This document shows positions 36,859 through 48,944 of a DNA stretch of 64,000 nt, piece by piece (positions within the stretch are counted from its first letter, which is position 1; each line of letters opens with the position of its first letter). This stretch comes from JAQBQB01 sp963846925 (GTDB taxonomy: Bacteria; Gemmatimonadota; Gemmatimonadetes; Gemmatimonadales; Gemmatimonadaceae). A program made the translations under genes and the position numbers. The stretch lies in assembly GCA_963846925.1 (NCBI GenBank), contig CAWJXW010000011.1, positions 272,118-336,117 on the forward strand, in the 5' to 3' direction. A model generated the notes under the pieces. The model had not been told where the DNA came from and did not search any database. It saw only the letters and a program-made list of their open reading frames with translations.

Positions 36859-39621
36859 CGCGTCGCCGGCAATAGAACCCACGCGCCGATCACGTCCACA
36901 GGCTGCACCGCTCGGATCTCGTACCGTCCACGGGCACTGGCGGCATCGCGCACGCGACGATGATCCTCGAGGAGCTGTTCAGCACGACGGCTGGCAATGA
37001 CGGAGAGCGCTGACGCAATGGCATCACGCTCCTGCTCGAGCCACTCCAGTTGCGCACGGCGCGGACCGGCGCCGAGTGTTGCGGTGGCGGGGCTGAGAAG
37101 GAGTGCGGATGCTTCGCTTTCGGTGAGCGGCTCGCTCGATCCGGCGACGAGCGCCACGGGTAGCGCTTCCTCAACCATCGCCACGCGGCGGCGATTTCCA
37201 CGAATTGTCGTGAGCTCATGACGCAGCCGGGCGAGCACAAGAATCGTCCTGCGACTGACGCTCGCGGCAGGCCACGCACCGGTGCGACCCAACACCGATG
37301 CATCGGAGTGCGACCCGTCCGCATCAAGCGTGCGTTCGAGCAGCGCGTCGGCGAGCGTAGCGACGAGCGGATGCGCGCGCACAATGGAGGGGTGCGCCCT
37401 GCCGGCTTCTCCCAGGGTCGCACTAGAGGTTCGCCGCCTCGAGCCCAGCGGCGGCAAGCCGCTCGCGAATGAACGGCGGAAACGCGAGGGCGACTTCCAT
37501 GACCCTTCTCGGCGCGGGGTCCGGGCGACCGAGAGCGGGCAGGCGCGGTCGACGAAGCGCTGGAGCTCCGCCGGACACCCAGAGCCGCCGCGATGTAGGC
37601 ATTCGGGCAACACGTCCGGGCCTCAGCCGGCGCTGCGCGAATTTGTCGCGGCTCGGCTCGCCGCGCCTCGGCGTCGGGCCACGCAAGCTCTATGGCATTC
37701 GTTCATCCGTGACGGGGAGGAGATCGTGCGAGGTGACCTATCTCGACCACGGCCGCGGAGGAGGACCGCCTTGAGCAGCGCCTGGGTGAGGCGGTGCTCC
37801 TCGTCGGGCAGCGGCACGGGACGCCGAGCCGTGCCGGATCCTTCGCCTTGCGTAGGATGACCTCGAGCACAGCGCCGTCGACGGGGTTGTTCGCGCCATA
37901 GAGCAGCGCGCGCGACCGTCCGGGCGCTTCTGCCCAAAGCGGTCGACGCGCCCCTCGCGCTGTTCGTGACGGGTCGGGTTCCAGGAAAGGTCGTAGTGAA
38001 CGACCGCGTTGAACCTCCTGAAGATTCACCCCCTCTGACAGGCAGTCGGTCGCGACGAGCAAACGTCGCTCGTGGTCCCCGCCCGCTCAACCTCTCGCGG
38101 CGCCGTCCGCCGGCAGTTCACGAGTCACCACGGCGATCTCGTGTGTCGGGAATCTCTGACGGGCCGATCCGCCACGTAGTGGGCCGTCGCGATGTATGAC
38201 AGAAAACAATGGGTGAGAACCCGTCGTCGAGCAGTCGGTGATGTGCTCGAGAAGCTTCGGAGCTTGGGGTCGTTCCCATCGCCGGCAAGCGATTCGGCGA
38301 TGCGAGCAATGCCCTCACTTCCTGAGCGCCGGTGTCGGCGGCTGGCTCGGGTCGCTCAGGCGCGTCGCCTTCGTCGGTCGCGCCTTCGAAAAGTTGCGCC
38401 GCCAGCTGCTCAAGCGCCGGATCGTCACCGCCAGTAAACGCGTTTGAAGCGCACGCGCCGCGGCGGCTGGCGAAGATGAACGCATCGGAACAGAGCGCGT
38501 GCCCCGAAAATGCGAAGCGCCGTTCCGTGCGCCGCCCTCAACGCGAGCAGTGACCCCCTCGCAGTAGGTCAACACGGATTCGAGAAACTGCTCCCACGCC
38601 CATAAAGGCGATACTGGAGGTCGATTGTTTCCCGCCGCGGGAACAGCGTCTCGTCGTGCCATTCGCGAATGTCGATGCGGCGGCGCTGCACCAGGTGCCC
38701 TGCAAGTCGATCGCGAAGCCAAAGCGATCGCATCGTCTGAGAGGCCCTTCAATCGCAGAAACGAGGATCGAGCAGGCCGAGCAAGCGAACGAAGGCGTCT
38801 CATCGCCGCTGTGCGGCGTCGCGGTAATAGCACCGCATGCCGATCTGCGTCGCTCACGAGCGTTTGACCAACTGATAACGTTGGTGGCGCCCAGCGTTAC
38901 TAGTGGTGCAGGTATGGGCTTCGTCGACGATGAACGAATCGGGGCAGGCTGCGCGCGAAACTCGTCGCGGCGCTTCTCGCCTTGATGTAGTCGAGGCTGA
39001 AACGACTGTGAAGGGATAGGCATCGAACAACGCTGTAGCCAGCGGCAGCCCGCGCTCCAGTCGCGCGCGGTGCCCGAGGTCACCGGGCGGCGCCGATCGA
39101 AGCGCGCCTTCAGCTCTCCTACCCATTGCTCGACGAGGTGCGGCGGACAGAGCACCGCAAAAGCATGCCACTCGCCGCGGTCCATCGAGCTCGCGCGGCA
39201 ATCAGCCAGGCTTCGATCGTCTTGCCGAGCCGACTCATCCGCGATCAGCAGGCGCGGCACCGGTCTCATGCGAAGAGCGCCATCATGCAGGGGCACGAGC
39301 TGGTACGGCCGCGGTCGAGACGTCGAGCTGGCGCGGCGAGCGGAAAGGGGCCCGGCGCCGCGGCGCAACAAGAGTCGAGAGCGCATCGTGCATCAGCGCG
39401 AGCAGTGCCTGCTTTCGCCTGGACAGTTGCCGTGGCGTCGGCAGCGATCGGAAACGCGGCGGGCTCGATGTCTCGGCTCGAGGCCCAGATCCAGCATCGT
39501 CGCGTCCTCTCGCTGCCCGAGAGCGGCCGAAGACGCCAACAATGCGTCCGCGGGTCGCCGGCAGAGCAACCCATTCGCGTCCTCGGGCGCGAACCAGGTC
39601 CGGGGAGAAATCGTCCGTCAT
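36855..39621 (-). pseudogene. SNF2-family helicase (DrmD-like), many indels
   Basis: The proposed ATG at 39621 gives MTDDFSPDLVRARGREWVAL, matching the usual opening of these helicases and possibly forming an ATGA junction with the upstream helicase. Recognisable pieces are RPYQLVPL, RLLIADE with a shifted GKTIEA Walker A, MDRGEWHAFAVLCPPHLVEQ, the DEAH-type VDEAHTC, LVATDCLSEGVNLQEV and GRALLYGANNPVDGAVLEVI. The C-terminal 180 residues are open: RRTILVLARLRHELTTIRGN and YEIRAVQPVDVIGAWVLLPA. The rebuilt size is about 920 residues. SNF2 helicases of this type accompany DISARM class 1 methylases, where they probably translocate on incoming DNA. Confidence 0.8.
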
Positions 39622-42600
39622 CGGCGTACGTCTCTCCCAGACTACGGGCAAGATCGCGTCGGTACGCCGGCAGCGACCGTTCTTCCGGTAACTCGAACAG
39701 CGTCCAGCCCTCGAGATCGCAGCTTCGCGCCTAGCGCGTACGCGTGGGTCCGGCAGAATGCACGCGGCGTACGAAGTGCGGCGCCACGGGGAACTATGTC
39801 CTGACTGCGAGAGTCAGAACGGGAGTGGCAACGCGAGCGGCCCGCGCGTTGAGGACCGCCCGCCCATCCTTCACAGCCGGCCGGCTGCCGGCCTGGTGGC
39901 TCAGTGGCCGGTGACCACCTGTCCGCGCGCCAAGCGATCAGCAGCTGCTTCGCGTCTGAATCCTTCGCGGTCGATCAACTCGTGATCGGGCTGGTTGAAG
40001 TACGAGAGCAGGCAGCGATAGCACCCGCGAACGCAGGCCTCCGTCGCGGCTGAGAGCGGATCAGCGTCGCGGACGTGGCGCGATCGCTTCATCGACCTTC
40101 TCGAAGTGCATCAGCCTCAGCGCCTCGCGCGCGACCGCCCGAGAGCCTGCGGCTCGTCGACACAACGTCTGAATACCCGGCCCCACCCTCCGTCGCTTCG
40201 TAGGCCAGCACCGCCCGGCGGTCGTCGCGGACCGGCAATGGCTCGCCGAGCAGTTCCCCTTCTTCCAGCTGGAAGACGACTTCGATGCCCCGCATGAAGC
40301 GCGTGCTGAACCGTCGCGATCGTCTCGGGGACATCGGCGTCGGCATCGCGACGAAACGGAAGAGCAGCGCATTCTTCTGGTCGCGCACGATACGGGACGA
40401 TCCGCACTGGCTTGCACCCGCCGGGGGCTCGGATCTAGGATCGGTAGTCGTCGTCGTCCTGATCTCGGCCCCACCAGCCCGTCACCGGATTGATGTCGAA
40501 GCCATAGCATCCGTCTGATCCTTCCGTCGCCGCAGTCCGAGATTGATGCCGCGTGATTGTCGCCGCGGCGCCGTATTGCATGCGAGGATGTCACCCTCGT
40601 CATCGGCGGCCCTCACTCGTGCGAATGCTGCGCTCCGTCTCGCGGTCTGCCCATCGAAAGGTGGTGAGCAGATCGAAACCCTGGCGCTGCGCGCTCCTCG
40701 TCGTCGGCCGTGATCCGCTGCGTCGGACGAGTATCGACGTGTTCGATGCGAAGCAGGTGCTTGACGAGCATCGCGCCCGCCAAGGGCGTCGCCGCACGCG
40801 TGACATCCGTTTTGGTGCACCGCGAAATGAGCGGCGCCGCAGCTGCGCAGATCACGACCTCCTGTACCGGCAACTGACCGTCCCCCGGGCGTCCCCTCCC
40901 GGCGCCGCCGAGTCGGACTTTCACGACGCGATAGGCGCGCCCCTCGTGGTAGAGAAGGCTCGCGGTCCGAACTCCGAGAGGGCAAGGAAGCGTGGGCGCT
41001 GCACGTACGATGCGTCCTTGTCGCGCTCTCCGGGAATGCAGGCGAGCATGGCAACCGCGGGAAGTTGTAGCCGGGCAGGAAGCCTCGGTCGCGAGATAGC
41101 GATAGAGGTAGAAGTCGCGAGCCGACTGCTCTGCTCCCTCACGAAGAGCGATGAGCAGGTCGGTGGCCACGTTCTGATCGCGCTTTGCGTGTCGTGTGTT
41201 TCTCGTGGCTGCGTATGGTCGTCGAGCAATCGCACGCGCGCTGATCGCGTTGATGCAGTGCGCTGCGATACAGTCGACGCCAGCGATCGAATGCCGCGGT
41301 CGAATGCGGAACCGATGTGCGGCGACCTGGCGCAGCGAATGCGTGGGCCCGCGTGAACCACGGCGCGCGCTCGGCGTAGTTCCGCTGCGAGCATTCCTAG
41401 CACACTGCGCTCGACCCGCGCGCTGGCCTCATCCGCCGCCGCAGTGGTCCCAGGCCCGCTCGACTATCTCCGGACGAGCGGCTGCGTCCCCTCTGCGCTC
41501 AGGTCGAGCACTTCAGCGATCCTGTCGGCAGCGCGTGTCCCGATGCGGCGAGCCAGACCGCCTGCAGATGGCTCTCGACCAGGTCGCGGTTCGCGAGATC
41601 GAGCAGCGGCGCGCGGACTTCGCCGTGCACCATTCGCGCTGGCGGCCGGAAGAAGTACTGGTCGTGCGGGCTCTGCGCCGCGCAATAGGTCACCACGAGC
41701 GCCGCCATTCCGCTGCGGCCGGCGCGGCCGCTGCGCTGCGCGTAGTTCGCCGGCGTCGGCGGCACGTTGCGCAGGTAGACGGCGTTCAGCGCCGAGATGT
41801 CGACGCCGAGCTCCATCGTCGGCGAGCAGAACAGCACTGGCAGGAACGTTGTCGCCTCGCCCTCGGCACGTCGCTTCTCGGTCTCGCGCGAGCTCCTCGC
41901 TGCTCCTTGCGCCGAAGCGGAAGCGCTTCTCCCGCATTTCCGCCGACATCCTGTCGACCTGCGCCGTGTGCTCGCGGGCTTCGAACCCGAACAGCGGTGA
42001 TCCGGCGCCGCGCGAGCTGCGCCGCGAGGGTCGGTAGAAGTCACGAAAGAACGGGTTCGCGCGCGCGTCGATCGGCCATCCGCCGCGACGTAGCGAACCG
42101 CATCGGCCGCGAGTCGCCAGCCCGGCGATCGCCGAAGGGCGTCTGTCCTCCTTCGACGACGAGGCCATGACGGCGGAGCAACTCCAGCAGCGCGTCGATG
42201 AGCGTTGTCGTAGACTTGCTTCGGTCGGCGTCCAGCCGCGCTGTCGCCCCAGAGTCGATGCCTTCCGAGCTTCGCGCCCGAGCGTCGTCTGCAGAGCCGC
42301 CGCGCACGACAGACGGTCGTCGTCGCGCGGCATTCCTGTTCGTCGGGCGCGCGACCATCATCCACGCGGCACGCGCGGCTTCTCGTCCCGCCGATAGCCC
42401 AACCAGGGCTCGCAGAAGCGCTTGGCTGCGACTCTGCAGCTGCTCGAACTCGGCGCGCTCGAGAACCTCGGCGCGTGACCGCCGATCCCTTGCGCAGGTG
42501 ATCCAGGAGCACGGTCGAGACGCCTCGCCGCCGCGTGGCCGGCGACGCGCCGCGCAGCGTCGCCGGCGCGCTCCGCCATCGCCGCGTCATCGTTGACCAG

Positions 42601-44932
42601 CTCGTCGAGCCGAGATACTCGACGCGCACGAGGCCCGAGCTGCTCGAGGTTCGGGTTCGTGTAGCGCCAGCCGCGCCGTCTGGTCGAACCACACGCGATA
42701 CGCGAGCACCCGCGCGCAGCACCGCGCTCGGCCTCTTCGACGCGCCTGGCCCGACGTCGGGCTCGAGCATCCAGCTCGCGGTGCGAATCGCGCGCAGTAC
42801 TCGCGGGCACTGGCCGATCGAAGCCAAGCGCGCTGCTGCAACGCGACGCCCGAATCTCGTCGGCCGAGGCCCCTCGCCCCGCCGCTCGACCGCGGCGAGG
42901 ATCGCGCCGCGCAGCAGAGCGACGAAGAGGAAATCGTTGAAGTGGCCGGCCTGCAGCGCGGCGTCCTGGCGGTTGTCGGTGAAGCCGAGCAGCTTGCGCT
43001 GTGTCGGCGGCCAGCTCCCGACTCGCCGTGCATCCAGCGCAGCGCGCTCGACGACGAGCACGGTCGTCGCCGAGCTGCGGCCTTCGGCCGAGAGCGACGC
43101 GAGCGTGTGATGTCCGTGCCTGGGCTCGCCGTGCTGTCGCCGCAGCGCAGGCAGAAGCGAAACTTGCCGGGCATGAACCAGGCTCGGCGCCCGCGTGCCC
43201 GACCGCTCCGTCGGCGTCGACCGCGACTCTCGCGGCGCGTCGCGCCGATAGTTGGCCTTAGCCGCGGCTTGCCGCTCGCGTCGATACTCGAGCCAGTCTC
43301 CGGGATAGTCCTCGTCGCGTCGGCGAACGTGAAGTCGGATCGTCGCTCGCGGCTCGAGCGTGAGGAACCCGAGACTCTCGCCGGTCGCTCGTCCTCGCCG
43401 TGTCGTCGTCGTCGTCGACGTCGCGCGGGCGCGTCGTCGATCTGCGCGGCAGGAACGTCCGCCTGTCGTCGATGACGAAGCGACCGGGTGGTACTCGTGC
43501 CCGCAGTCGCGGCAGAAGTGCGACCGGGTAGAGGCGCTTCTCGGGCTCGCCGGGCAGGAACTGCTGCCCTCGACCGTGACCGTGCGCTGCCCGGCGGCTC
43601 GAGCGTCGCGAAACGCGTGCCCGGCGCCGGAGATGAACTGGTGCAGCTTGAAGGCGAAGAACTGCGTCGGTCGCCGGCGCTCGCCGCGCGTGCGACTCCT
43701 GCTGGGCAGGCTCGATCAGGAGCAGAGCTGCGGAGCGCCTGCCGGCAGCGCGTCTCGCGCGGTCAGGCTCGTGCGCCGCAGAGCGCGTCGACCGCCTCGT
43801 CAGCGTGCAGCGGCTCGCGCGCGAACCCAGCGCTGCTCGACGTCCTGACCATGACGCCGAGCGCGTCTCGACCCAGATGGCCAGCGGGTGCTGACGCAAG
43901 CTCGCGTCATCGGATAGCGTCGGCGGAGAGTCCGCGTCGATCGCGCGCCGCGAGCCGCGTGCGACCGGTCGCGGCGCGTCTCGCGAGGTCGGTACCCGCT
44001 CGAGCGTCTCGACGATGACGTTGCTCTCCGGGATGTCGGTCGCGAAGAGCTTCGACGCCACCGCGCGACCACGCGGCTCTTGTCCTCGCAGCGTACCCTT
44101 CGCTCGCCATCGTGGCCGAGGTGCCGATGCACTGGAGCTCGCGGTCCGAGCCAGGCGCTCGCGCACGCGGCGCACGAGCAGCGCGACGTCGGCGCCCTGG
44201 CGGCCGCGGTAGGTGTGCAGCTCGTCGAGCACGAGGAAGCGCAGGCCCTGCGCAGTTGCCGATGACCTTGCGATCGAGCTCGTCCTGCCGCGTCATCAGG
44301 AGCTCGAGCATCATGAAGTTGGTGAGCAGGATGTCGGGCGGGTTGTCGGCGATGCGGCGCCGCTCCTCGGCGTCTTCCTGGCCCGTGTAGCGCGCGAACG
44401 TGACGGGCTGCTCGCCCGGCGACGTTCGCGACGAACTTGTCGAGCTCCTCGAGCTGGCTGTTGGCCAGCGCGTTCATCGGGTAGATGATGATCGCGCGCG
44501 TGCGCGCGCTGGCGCTCGCGCGCTTCTCGCGCGAGGACCGCGTCGACGATCGGGATGAAGAAGCAGAGCGACTTGCCCGAGCCCGTGCCGGTGGTGACGA
44601 CGTAGCTCTCGCCCTGGCCCGCCAGGGCGATGGCTTGGCGCTGATGCAGCCAAGCCCAGGGACTCTCCACCCTCCCTGTGTCGTTTCGTCGCCGACTCTG
44701 AAAAACACGACCGGTCTCGGGATGTAGAACGCCGGCGCCGACTAGGTCGTCTACGGTTTCACTACCTTCGAATCGTGGGATTGAGCTGAACAAGGGGATC
44801 GGGCCAAAATCGGCCGCTCCGATACTCGGCGTCGACCTGTTCTCGGATGTCGGCGGCTAGATAGTCGTGAGTCCAATCGAGCGAACCGTTCGTACCGGCT
44901 ACAAGCGTGGCTCGAAGATCAAAGACATCCAT
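39618..44932 (-). pseudogene. Large DUF1998 DEAD/DEAH helicase (DrmA/B- or DruE-like), many indels
   Basis: The start at 44932 gives MDVFDLRATLVAGTNGSLDW, then FWPDPLVQLNPTI. After shifts come FEGSETVDDLVGAGVLHPET, LHQRQAIALAGQGESYVVTT with the Walker A GTGSGKS, IIYPMNALANSQLEELDKFV, MMLELLMTRQDELDRKVIGN and LDELHTYRGRQGADVALLVR (DEVH-type box). The second helicase lobe has LLGFTDNRQDAALQAGHFND, LPVLFCSPTMELGVDISALN and QRSGRAGRSG. The DUF1998 Cys-rich end shows SYFNQPDHELIDREGF. The rebuilt size is about 1770 residues, close to DruE of Druantia and to DrmA plus DrmB of DISARM. It probably unwinds or moves along foreign DNA. Frames change every 100-400 bp. Confidence 0.8.
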
Positions 44933-45671
44933 AGGCGTTCGCCGGGAACCTCGAAGTCACCCACCGTGGATCGAAAGAGGGGATCACAATAAATGACACA
45001 GTGCGCGTCTGAGTTGAAGACAACACTGCGTTGATAACCCCGCCTCATACGGGCGCGCATGAGACGAGGCAAACCGGCTAGGTTCGGCCGGCGGGATTGA
45101 ATCTGACGGTTCCCCCGGCAACTGGGCTAGGGCACAGGGGAGACCCGAAGACGCGACTGCTCAATGAGGACAGGCCGCGCCGGGCCGAAGATCAGACGGA
45201 TCGCACGCGCGGCGGATCGGCCAATCAGGTTGGCCGTCTTGGCCAGTTTGCCGACTCGTTTTGACAATGGATCGGCGCGCACCACCAGGGCCGGCAAACT
45301 CCTTCGCTCGACAGTTCGGCGATCGGAGGCTTCCCTTGGCGGCGTCGCCGCCTGGGCGAGGTGCCGAGTTCTGGCCGAGGGCTAAGCGTGTGCAACCCGC
45401 CCCGGATGATGTCTACCGGTGGCACACTATCCCGCGAACACGATGGTCTCCCACGCCGAGCCTCATGCTCACAACGTGCCTGCCCCTGCGAGAGCTGGCG
45501 CGACTGGCGTCCTGACCGTGGGGCAGTGCATCCACGATCACGTTGGCGTACGTTGGGCGTGGACTGGAACCCGGCCCAGCTCCCCCGTCGCGTGGCCGAG
45601 GCTTTCATCTTGGTGGTGGCCTGTCGCGATCCGTCAATGTTAAGAACGGCCCTAAGGTAGAGGTGAGCCGC
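44933..45671. other. Intergenic region without a recognisable gene
   Basis: About 740 bp lie between the TrlF stop and the DUF1998 helicase start. No frame on either strand gave protein-like sequence; the longer frames are Arg/Pro/Ser-rich and mutually overlapping. The region is less GC-rich than the helicase gene. The promoter of the helicase-methylase unit may lie here, but no clear -35/-10 pair could be singled out. Confidence 0.5.
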
Positions 45672-48472
45672 TTAAAAGCCGTATTTACTCTGTCGGAGCT
45701 TGAATGCCTCTACGCCGCCCTCCATCACCTCCGCTATCTCGCGGTTGATGTCGGGGACGTCGATTGCGCCAGCCAACTTGATCTGTCCCCGACTCGGTGG
45801 CGCTGGTTCGGTAATCACAGCATATAACGAGTTCTGCGTCGCCGTTCACAACGAGATTGGCATTGTGGCTGGTAAAGATGACCTGTCGGTGGCTCTTTGC
45901 TTGCCACAGCTTCTCGATGATCTCGTTGATGATCTTCATATTGAGATCATCCTCTGGTTGATCATGATAGTGTGGTCCACTTGCAAGAGAAGTATCGAAA
46001 GAAGCGCGGTCGCCTGCTGTCCCGGAGATGCGATCTCAAACGGGATGAAGTCATCGGTGCGGACCTGATACTCGAAGATCGGCAGGTCCTTGAGATCAAA
46101 CAGCAACAGGCCAAGCCACATCGGTGGTTCGAGGTGTCGGGCCAGCGCTACCTTCTCCTTTTGCGTAAAGCCAGCAGCGTCCAGGCGCGGCACAGCGGGC
46201 AGCCGCGTTGTCGCATCATCATCGACGCGCAGCCACGCAAGCTCCAAGAGCTCGTCGAGAATCGCGTGCCACGTATCGAGAAGGGTCCTTGGAGGTTTCA
46301 ATCTGCTCAACGAGATTCTCGACTCGTTCGCCTCTCGTCTTGTTCCCTTGGCAAGCTGTTTGAGCCGCTCGGAAAGCGGGGCGAGATCTGTGGCGCGATG
46401 GAGAACCGCTCGCAGTCTGGACTGTGCCGCTACGGCGGTCAATTCTCTGACACTGCCTTTCGAGCAGGTCCGCTCTCGTTCGATGGGCCAATTTCCAATC
46501 TGCGCGTAGCGCATTGAAATCGCTTGCGGGGTCGCCGAGTCGGGCCAATTGCTGTGCCTTGTCATCAGTGGCCTGATTGATCTCAGCGAGTCGGGACTCC
46601 AGCGTCTGGATCTGTACGAGCGTGGCCTCGTGAGCGGCCGCGCGCGACTTGGCCTGGTCGTACTCGGCTCTGTGAGCGTCTCGCTTGCCTTTCCACTCAT
46701 CGAGCTCGGCCAAATACCGGGCCAAGGCTCTTTCGGATATAGGTTCCGTGAAAGCGCCCCGGAGCGTCTCGATCCCCTCGCGCACCGTGGACATCCATTG
46801 GGCCAATAAGGTGTGTGCAGTCGCCAAATGATCGTCGGTCTCGTGAGGTGCGCTTTTCTATTGGCGCCGGCAGTCGCTGAAACTCCAATGCAACGGTTGC
46901 GAGCGCGTCCTTGGCGGCTCTAGCGTCGCGCTCCAGTGCCTGAACGACCCGTTGGTCGGCCTCGTAGATGGAGTGCCTGTCGATAATCGCGCGGTCATCC
47001 GCGGAGAGACCCTTGAGCGACGCACTGAGGTGTTTGCCCTGTTCGTTGAGCGACTGGCGCTCAATGTCGTGGGCAGCAGCCTCGACTGAGAGCTTGCGGT
47101 GTCGAATCACACGATCGAACGCCGCGCGTAAATCGGCTGAAAGGCCGGCGATCTGTGCTTCCAGCTTATCCAGCTCCGTCTGAATCGGTGCATGAACAAA
47201 CCGACGAAGTTCGTCCAGGCGCGCGCCGACGGCGCTAAGCTGCTTCTGGCTGTAAGCTCGAATCGGTAGAAGGTCGCGAACGTTCTGCTCAGTGCAGCTG
47301 TGGAAACCGGCGTCGCCAATTTGGAGCGTGAGTTCGCCGGACGCCTTCCGGCGGACAACGTGCTGAACACCGTTCAGAAGGAACCAGACGTCCACAACGG
47401 CCTCGATGGGCAGTAGTGTCCCCTCGATTAGTGTCATGCGACGCCGTTGGAAGTCCGCGATATCGCCGTCTCCAACTTCTGACCCGGCCGGCGGTTGGTC
47501 GCACAGCGCCCAGCGGATGTACTCCAGAATGGTGGACTTGCCGGTGCCCCTTCCTCCAATAACGGCGTTGTACTGCGGATTGAAGTCCAGCGCTAACGGG
47601 CCCAGGAACTTACTGTTGGACACCTCGAGTCGGGTTATTTGGATCGAGGGAAGCCCAGGTTCGGAATGGGAAATCCGCGAATGCCGTCCGAGACAGGCCT
47701 GGCGAAGTGCTTCCGCGTGGTCGCGCCCATTTCACCCAGGTGACGTGGGCGCCGAGCTTTCCGAAGTCGCGCGAGCGATTGTCGGATGTCTGGAAAATGG
47801 CGATGGCCTTGTTGCCCCACTCCTTGGCCAGGCCGTTAACAATCTTGTGATTGCCGGTCCCGTGCTGCGTGATGTCGCCGTCCACGTAGCCGCCAACGCA
47901 GGGCATGCTCTTGTACTGCGCAGCCATACCCTTTCTGAGCATCGAAAAATCTCCGTTCTCGCCGACGTGCGGGAGAACAATGAACTTGCCTCGCAGGAAC
48001 TCTTTCTTGTTCAGTTCGACGTATAAGTCCTCGAGTGTCTTGATGTGCTCAATTCGGATAATAGGTGCGTGCTTGGCCGCGTCATCAGGGGTGGCAACAA
48101 TGCTTAGAGTCTGAACAACCTGCGGGAGTAGGGCGACGGGAAAGTCAGCGTCGAGGAGCAGCAGCGCCTGGCAGGGTACGGCAAGCGTCAACTCCATTCC
48201 GGGAAGACAACGAGCTGATCCTGGACTGAAAGCGGCTTACCTGCTTCATCGGTTTCGCTAAGTGCCGCCTCTCGGATATGTCGGAGGAACGCGAGGTCAT
48301 GGTGATCTGTAATTGCGATCGCCTGCAACCCCTTGGCCCGGCAGGCAGCCAAAAACTCCTGAGCGTATTGCCGACGCTCCTCCTCGGAGACTGCATCAGC
48401 ACCACTCCAATTCGCATCACGTGGCGTGTGTACTTGTAGGTCAGACTTGTAGAAATGGGCGCCAGCGTCCAT
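45672..48472 (-). pseudogene. TrlF-type PHP plus SMC-like AAA ATPase, several indels
   Basis: The first frame begins MDAGAHFYKSDLQVHTPRDA and has the PHP metal motifs HTP and ITDHHD. The next frame continues ALLLLDADFPVALLPQVVQT and FIVLPHVGENGDFS. The ATPase opens with LDFNPQYNAVIGGRGTGKST (Walker A), runs through a coiled-coil region (LDKLEAQIAGLSADLRAAFD) and closes with IASPGQQATALLSILLLQVD and QVIFTSHNANLVVNGDAELV. The true end is VEAFKLRQSKYGF and TAA at 45672. Breaks lie near 48190, 47700, 46840, 46450, 45930 and 45830. The rebuilt length is about 930 residues. PHP-SMC fusions are thought to be nucleic-acid-processing defence proteins; the cellular target is not known. Confidence 0.82.
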
Positions 48473-48944
48473 GAGTCCTCGGAATGGCGTAAGTGCGGAC
48501 TTCTAGATCGGACTGTCGACTTCCCGATTGACGATGAGGTCGATGTACCGAGCAATCCCCCATCACTCTTGTCAACAGCCGGTCATTGCGGAGCGGCGCC
48601 GGAATACTGCACGATGGACGAGCGGATCGTTCGGGCGGCTTCGCGGCGCCCGTGACGCCGCGAGGATTCGGAGGCTGCCCAGCGGCGAAAAGCCGGGCGA
48701 GATCTCCCGCGCTCCCCTTGTGCGCTTTTGACGGACGCGAAAGGGTGTGAGTTTGGCGTCAGTTTCTACCGGCGGGGCAATTTTCCACGTAAGAGGGTAT
48801 GGCGCCGATGCCCGGTTTTCTCTCTGAATCGCAAATCGTTGTGAGTGTAGTGGTTGCAGAATGGACTCTGGATTGGGAGAGTCCTGATTCGATCCTGGGA
48901 GGCGCAACTCTAAGCGAGACAACCGCTTTTTTGTGGGCGAGATT
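48473..48944. other. Intergenic region upstream of the TrlF gene
   Basis: These 470 bp contain no convincing coding frame. They are more AT-rich than the flanking right side, for example TTTCTCTCTGAATCGCAAAT near 48818, and mark the right edge of the lower-GC island. No tRNA or integrase gene was found here, so the island's mode of insertion is not evident. Confidence 0.4.

Noticed and set aside
36855..44800. Numerous Arg/Ser/Ala-rich frames of 100-500 codons on both strands over the helicase genes
   Set aside because: They are out-of-frame readings of the high-GC helicase genes; conserved motifs are found in only one changing frame on the minus strand.
45672..48944. Integrase or tRNA attachment site at the right end of the island
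   Set aside because: No integrase-like frame or tRNA-like cloverleaf could be identified at either end of the island.
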